64,000 bases of DNA from Oceanithermus desulfurans (GTDB lineage Bacteria > Deinococcota > Deinococci > Deinococcales > Marinithermaceae). The position numbers and the translations under genes are program-made. Shown here one piece after another: positions 60,495 to 64,000 of this stretch. The stretch is taken from positions 62,001 through 126,000 of the forward strand of contig NZ_JACHEZ010000004.1 in the NCBI RefSeq assembly GCF_014201675.1, read 5' to 3'. The notes below the pieces were generated by a model, which worked only from the letters and a program-made list of their open reading frames with translations, was not told the DNA's origin and did not search any database. Each line of letters opens with the position of its first letter. The first letter of the stretch is position 1.

Positions 60495-61793
60495 CTAGGG
60501 AACCGTGTAGGTACCGCTGATGGAGGCCGCGCCCATCGAGGTGCCCGGCAGCACCGGAGCCACGATGGGGCCGCCGGTGGGGATCCAGCGCGTGCTGCTG
60601 AGCCAGTCGCCGATCGGCCGGTCCGAGAAGAAGGCCGCCACCTGCCACATGGCCTCGTCGCCCGAAAGGGGCTTGAGGCCGCTGAAGTCGGGCGCGCTCG
60701 AGAGGTCGGGCAGGGTGTAGCCGGTGGCGTTGTCCAGCCAGTCGGGGCTTACGTAGATCTGCCAGTAGCTGGTCGGTCCGCTGGTGGCGGTGGTGGCGGC
60801 GTAGAGGATCATGTAACCGGTCACGTCGGCGTCGGGGTGGTCGAGGTCGAAGGTGGGCAGAGCGGCCGCGGTCACGCTGTAGCTCGTGGGCCAGGCGGTG
60901 GGCAGCGCCGGAAGGTTCACGTTGCCGATACCGGCGGCCGCAGGAAAGGCCATGCTGATCAGCGAGCGGTCGTTGACGATGTCTTGGTAGCTCGCCTGCA
61001 TCACGTAGACGTCGTCGCTCCCTGCTCCCGGCACCTTGGCGAAGCTGCCGCTGCAGGGGCTACCGCTGCCCTGACCCAGATCTTCCGCGAACAGCCCCTC
61101 GGGGGTAGCGAAGGCCGCCCCGAAGTCACAGCCGCTGAAACCCGACGGGGCGGAGGGGCCGCTGACGGTACCCGTGGTCAGGGTATCGGCGGCGGTGAAG
61201 GTAGCCGTAAGGTTGTCGTAGCCGCTCAAGTCGCTGCGTTCATAGCGCATACCAACGAGGTTGGCGAAGTCGAAACTGCCGTTGTAGGCCAGGTAGAGGA
61301 AGGGTTGCTGCGAACCAACGAGCGCCTGGACGGTATCGGGCGAGCTGGCATCCTCGGAGTCGTCTGCGGGCGCCACCGTGCGCAGCCGGTCACCGCCCAC
61401 GGCACTGACGTCCCAGTTGACCGTGACCTCGGTGAACTGCTGGTCGCTGATGTTGAGGCAGGAGAAGACGGGCGCCGTGGTGTCGTTCGTCGTGAGCTGG
61501 TAGGTGGTGAAGAAGCCAAAGGTGCTCAAGAGAGGTATGCCGGGCAGGCAGTTGACCGAGACGCCGTAGCGGGTCTCGCCGGGGGGCACCATGAAGCTGT
61601 ACTCGCCGTAGTCTTTCTGGGCGGCCAGCTTCCACGCCCCGTCGCCGACCTGGTAGATCACCGTGGCCGTGGCCGGGGTCCCCCACTGGTTGATCAGCTT
61701 GACCGACACCTCCGTGCCCTGCTGCTGGTTGCAGCCGCCGAGCCACAGCGCCGCCAGCAGGGCCAGAACGGGTACCGCGAACGTCCTTCTCAT
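60495..61793 (-). CDS. Surface lipoprotein, beta-rich, unknown function
   Basis: A 432-residue protein from the ATG at 61793 (GGAGGTGC before it). The signal peptide RRTFAVPVLALLAALWL ends in the lipobox LGGC; Cys is about residue 21. The mature part starts with an Ig-like strand region (EVSVKLINQWGTPATATVIYQVGDG) and is rich in Ser/Thr/Asp/Tyr. It contains several further Cys that could form disulfides (VNCLPG, FSCLNI, FSGCDFG, SPCSG). No known domain is recognised. It converges on fba. Confidence 0.75.
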   Translation of the reverse strand: MRRTFAVPVLALLAALWLGGCNQQQGTEVSVKLINQWGTPATATVIYQVGDGAWKLAAQKDYGEYSFMVPPGETRYGVSVNCLPGIPLLSTFGFFTTYQLTTNDTTAPVFSCLNISDQQFTEVTVNWDVSAVGGDRLRTVAPADDSEDASSPDTVQALVGSQQPFLYLAYNGSFDFANLVGMRYERSDLSGYDNLTATFTAADTLTTGTVSGPSAPSGFSGCDFGAAFATPEGLFAEDLGQGSGSPCSGSFAKVPGAGSDDVYVMQASYQDIVNDRSLISMAFPAAAGIGNVNLPALPTAWPTSYSVTAAALPTFDLDHPDADVTGYMILYAATTATSGPTSYWQIYVSPDWLDNATGYTLPDLSSAPDFSGLKPLSGDEAMWQVAAFFSDRPIGDWLSSTRWIPTGGPIVAPVLPGTSMGAASISGTYTVP

Positions 61794-61950
61794 AATGCAC
61801 CTCCCGTGGAGAACGGGGCACGATAACGCAAGGCGGACGGATCGCGTCAGCCGGTTGATTGTTCCCTCGTTTTCATTCTCCTCCGCGCGCCGGCCTTTGG
61901 CAAGGGGCGTGCGCCCCCGTTTCGGGGTGTCGTTCCTCACGATCGCGGAT

Positions 61951-61956
61951 TATGCT
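61951..61956 (+). promoter_or_regulatory. -10 element of the nucleoside phosphorylase gene (leaderless)
   Basis: TATGCT ends seven bases before the ATG at 61964, which therefore is preferred to the longer in-frame reading from upstream. Confidence 0.55.
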
Positions 61957-61963
61957 GACCGGT

Positions 61964-63244
61964 ATGCACGCCGTGGAGTTCATCGAGAAGAAGCGGGACG
62001 GCGGGGAGCATTCCCCGGCGGAACTGCAGGAGTGGATCGCGGCCTACGTGGAGGGGGCGGTCCCCGACTACCAGATGGCCGCTTGGCTGATGGCCGTCTA
62101 CTTTCGGGGCATGACCGCGGCCGAAACCGCCGAGCTGACGCTGGCCATGGCCCACTCGGGCGAGGTGCTCGACCTCGCCGGCCTGGGCAAGACGGTGGAC
62201 AAGCACTCTTCCGGCGGCGTGGGCGACAAGACGACGCTCGTCGTCGCGCCCATCCTCGCGGCCGCGGGGCTGGTGGTGGCCAAGATGAGCGGCCGCGGCC
62301 TGGCCCACACCGGCGGCACGATCGACAAGCTGGAGAGCATCCCCGGCTGGCGGGCCGAGCTCTCGGACGAGGAATTTCTGCGCCAGGCGCGCGAGGTGGG
62401 GCTGGTGATCGCGGGGCAGTCCAAGAACCTGGCCCCCGCCGACGGCAAGATGTACGCCCTGCGCGACGTCACGGGCACGGTGCCCTCGATTCCGCTGATC
62501 GCCAGCTCGATTATGTCGAAGAAGCTGGCCGCCGGCGCCCGCATCATCACCCTGGACGTCAAGGTGGGGAAGGGGGCCTTCATGAAGGACCTGGCCCACG
62601 CCCGCGAGCTGGCGCGGCTGATGGTCTCCATCGGCCGGCACGCCGGGCGCGAGGTGCGGGCGGTGCTGAGCCAGATGGACGAGCCCCTGGGCCGCGCGGT
62701 GGGCAACGCCATCGAGGTGCGCGAGGCGATCGCCACCCTGCGGGGCGAGGGGCCGGGCGACCTGACCGAGCTCTCGCTGGCGCTGGCGCGCGAGGCGCTC
62801 GAGGCCGCCGGCGAGGACCCGGCCCGGGCCGAGGCGGTCTGGAAGAGCGGCGCGGCGCTCGAAAAGCTGCGCGCCTTTGTGGCCGCCCAGGGCGGGGACG
62901 CGCGCGTGGTGGACGAACCCGAGCGGCTCGAGCTGGCCCCCGACGTCTACGAGCTGCGCGCCGAGGCGTCCGGCGTCGTCACCGAGCTCGACGCCTACCG
63001 GGTGGGGCTGGCGGTGCTGCGGCTGGGCGGCGGCCGCGAGCGCAAGGGCGACGCGATCGACCACGGCGTGGGGGTGCGGCTCGCCAAGAAGGTTGGCGAC
63101 CGCGTGGCCGAGGGTGATATACTGGCTACGGTATTTCATCGCGCGGGGCGCGGACTTGAGGAATCGTCGCAACGATTGAAGGAGGCCTACCGGATTGGGC
63201 AACGCGCCAGCGTTCCCCCGTTGATCCTGGAAGTCGTCGCATGA
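61964..63244 (+). CDS. Pyrimidine-nucleoside (or thymidine) phosphorylase
   Basis: A 426-residue enzyme of the Pdp/DeoA family: helical N-terminal domain, phosphate loop [61 protein letters not shown] (substrate binding) and a C-terminal biotin-carboxyl-like domain ([25 protein letters not shown]). It splits uridine/thymidine with phosphate. Length and sequence favour the bacterial Pdp type over the E. coli DeoA type; the choice between uridine and thymidine is open. Confidence 0.93.
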   Translation: MHAVEFIEKKRDGGEHSPAELQEWIAAYVEGAVPDYQMAAWLMAVYFRGMTAAETAELTLAMAHSGEVLDLAGLGKTVDKHSSGGVGDKTTLVVAPILAAAGLVVAKMSGRGLAHTGGTIDKLESIPGWRAELSDEEFLRQAREVGLVIAGQSKNLAPADGKMYALRDVTGTVPSIPLIASSIMSKKLAAGARIITLDVKVGKGAFMKDLAHARELARLMVSIGRHAGREVRAVLSQMDEPLGRAVGNAIEVREAIATLRGEGPGDLTELSLALAREALEAAGEDPARAEAVWKSGAALEKLRAFVAAQGGDARVVDEPERLELAPDVYELRAEASGVVTELDAYRVGLAVLRLGGGRERKGDAIDHGVGVRLAKKVGDRVAEGDILATVFHRAGRGLEESSQRLKEAYRIGQRASVPPLILEVVA

Positions 63245-63296
63245 TTCCTCGCTTTTACGTGCGCCTGCCCGCGCCACCAAAGGAGAAACGGGCGGT

Positions 63297-64000
63297 ATGA
63301 AGAGGCGGGTAAACGAGCGTTACACCATCCTGATCACCCGAACGGGCCGCGAGCCCCTGGTGGTCTCCTTTCGGCCCCTGGCGCTCCTGCTGGCCGCCTT
63401 GATCGTGCTCGTCTGGACCGCGGCCAGCGGCTACGCCTATTACAAGCTGAACGCGCTGCACGACACCCAGCAGCGCCTCGAGCTGCTTTCCGAGCAGGCG
63501 CGGCAGCTGGGCCTGGAGCTGGCGGCCGAGCGCAACCGCAACGAGAACCTGGCGGGTCAGGCGGCGAAGATGCTCGAGGAGCTGGACACCCTCGAGTCCG
63601 AGATCAACCGCCTGCGCGAACGCGCCGGTCTGCCCAAGCTCGAGCTGACGCCGGTGAACGGGCGCACCCCCGCCTCCGAGGGCCAGGGCGGCGGCGGCCG
63701 GCCGCTCTCCGCCGAGGACCTCTACAACCTCACCGCCGACCGGCTCAAGACGCTGCTGAGCGACCTCAACGGCGAGGTCGAGCCCGCCCTCCAGGAAACC
63801 CTGGCCAAGGAAGCCGCGCGGCCCGTCGGTTACCCGCTCAAGGTCGACACCTACATCGCCTCCGGCTTCGGCACCCGCCGCAACCCCTTCGGCCGCGGTT
63901 ACGAGTTCCACGACGGCCTCGACCTGCCCGCCTGGTACGGCACCCCGATCTACGCCACCGCTCCGGGCAAGGTGATCGAGGCCGGCTGGTCGAACATCTT
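63297..64000 (+). CDS. M23-family (LytM/NlpD-type) peptidase, 3' end outside window
   Basis: 234 codons are visible; the stop is outside the window. The ATG at 63297 is preceded by AAAGGAGAAACGGGCGG. A short cytoplasmic head is followed by one span (FRPLALLLAALIVLVWTAASGYAYY), then a coiled-coil of about 80 residues (QQRLELLSEQARQLGLELAAE; NLAGQAAKMLEELDTLE). The start of the M23 domain follows (SGFGTRRNPFGR; FHDGLDLPAWYGTP) with the first zinc ligands His and Asp. It would cut or regulate murein cross-links at the cell surface. It fits the other murein genes in the window. Confidence 0.9.
   Translation, partial: MKRRVNERYTILITRTGREPLVVSFRPLALLLAALIVLVWTAASGYAYYKLNALHDTQQRLELLSEQARQLGLELAAERNRNENLAGQAAKMLEELDTLESEINRLRERAGLPKLELTPVNGRTPASEGQGGGGRPLSAEDLYNLTADRLKTLLSDLNGEVEPALQETLAKEAARPVGYPLKVDTYIASGFGTRRNPFGRGYEFHDGLDLPAWYGTPIYATAPGKVIEAGWSNI

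Noticed and set aside
63118-63123. A TATACT hexamer inside the nucleoside phosphorylase gene as a promoter for the M23 gene
   Set aside because: It is within conserved coding sequence (GDILATVF) and would give a 165-base leader; no -35 is seen.

Overview
The window is a very GC-rich, gene-dense bacterial chromosome segment that fits a thermophile of the family Thermaceae (Deinococcota); a marine genus such as Oceanithermus or Marinithermus is my best guess. The reasons are the GC content, a ClpB of the Thermus length, many genes with a TANNNT -10 hexamer directly upstream of the start codon (leaderless mRNAs, common in this phylum), a B12-dependent ribonucleotide reductase with cobalamin genes, and respiratory molybdoenzyme genes. 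The genus is inference. I saw no tRNA, rRNA, CRISPR array, insertion sequence or phage gene.

Layout. 1-1.9 kb: a CobQ-CobU fusion (cut by the left edge) and a GNAT acetyltransferase. 1.9-11 kb: a c-type cytochrome, then a murein-sugar recycling divergon. Its minus arm is serine hydrolase, MurQ, exported NagZ and an ABC sugar importer; its plus arm is a GntR/HutC regulator and AnmK. 11-13.4 kb: an HTH regulator and cobT-cobS. 13.4-19.6 kb: a ugp-like glycerol-3-phosphate/glycerophosphodiester importer with UgpQ, three tiny single-span membrane proteins, a class I amidotransferase and a second GDPD. 19.6-20.5 kb: non-coding and rich in repeats. 20.5-23.4 kb: a cytoplasmic NagZ and an ArsB-type transporter.

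23.4-32.5 kb: a NarL/NarX-type two-component pair with a separate PhnD-like lipoprotein, divergent from a three-subunit molybdoenzyme whose order (FeS subunit, NrfD-like anchor, catalytic subunit) matches ttrBCA/srdBCA. 32.6-35.2 kb: clpB behind an HspR-type (HAIR-like) operator. 35.4-43.9 kb: three large surface lipoproteins, two of which share a domain. 43.9-49.5 kb: a Clp1/Grc3-like kinase, a hotdog thioesterase and a TPP-riboswitch-controlled thiamine uptake operon ending in thiamine pyrophosphokinase.

49.6-55.2 kb: an ABC exporter whose 5' UTR can hide its own ribosome binding site, a small winged-helix protein, class II ribonucleotide reductase, a UPF0045 thiamine-binding protein and guaB. 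55.2-64 kb: a small membrane protein, an M28 peptidase, a GGDEF protein, panC, pilT, class II fba, another lipoprotein, pyrimidine-nucleoside phosphorylase and an M23 peptidase cut by the right edge.

How the parts connect. The murein cluster would cut exported muropeptides, import the sugars and convert anhydro-MurNAc to GlcNAc-6-P. Cobalamin made through CobQ/CobU/CobT/CobS would feed the adenosylcobalamin-dependent reductase. The two sugar-type ABC importers lack an ATPase gene, so a shared ATPase elsewhere is likely. The PhnD-like/HK/RR set most probably senses the substrate of the neighbouring molybdoenzyme.
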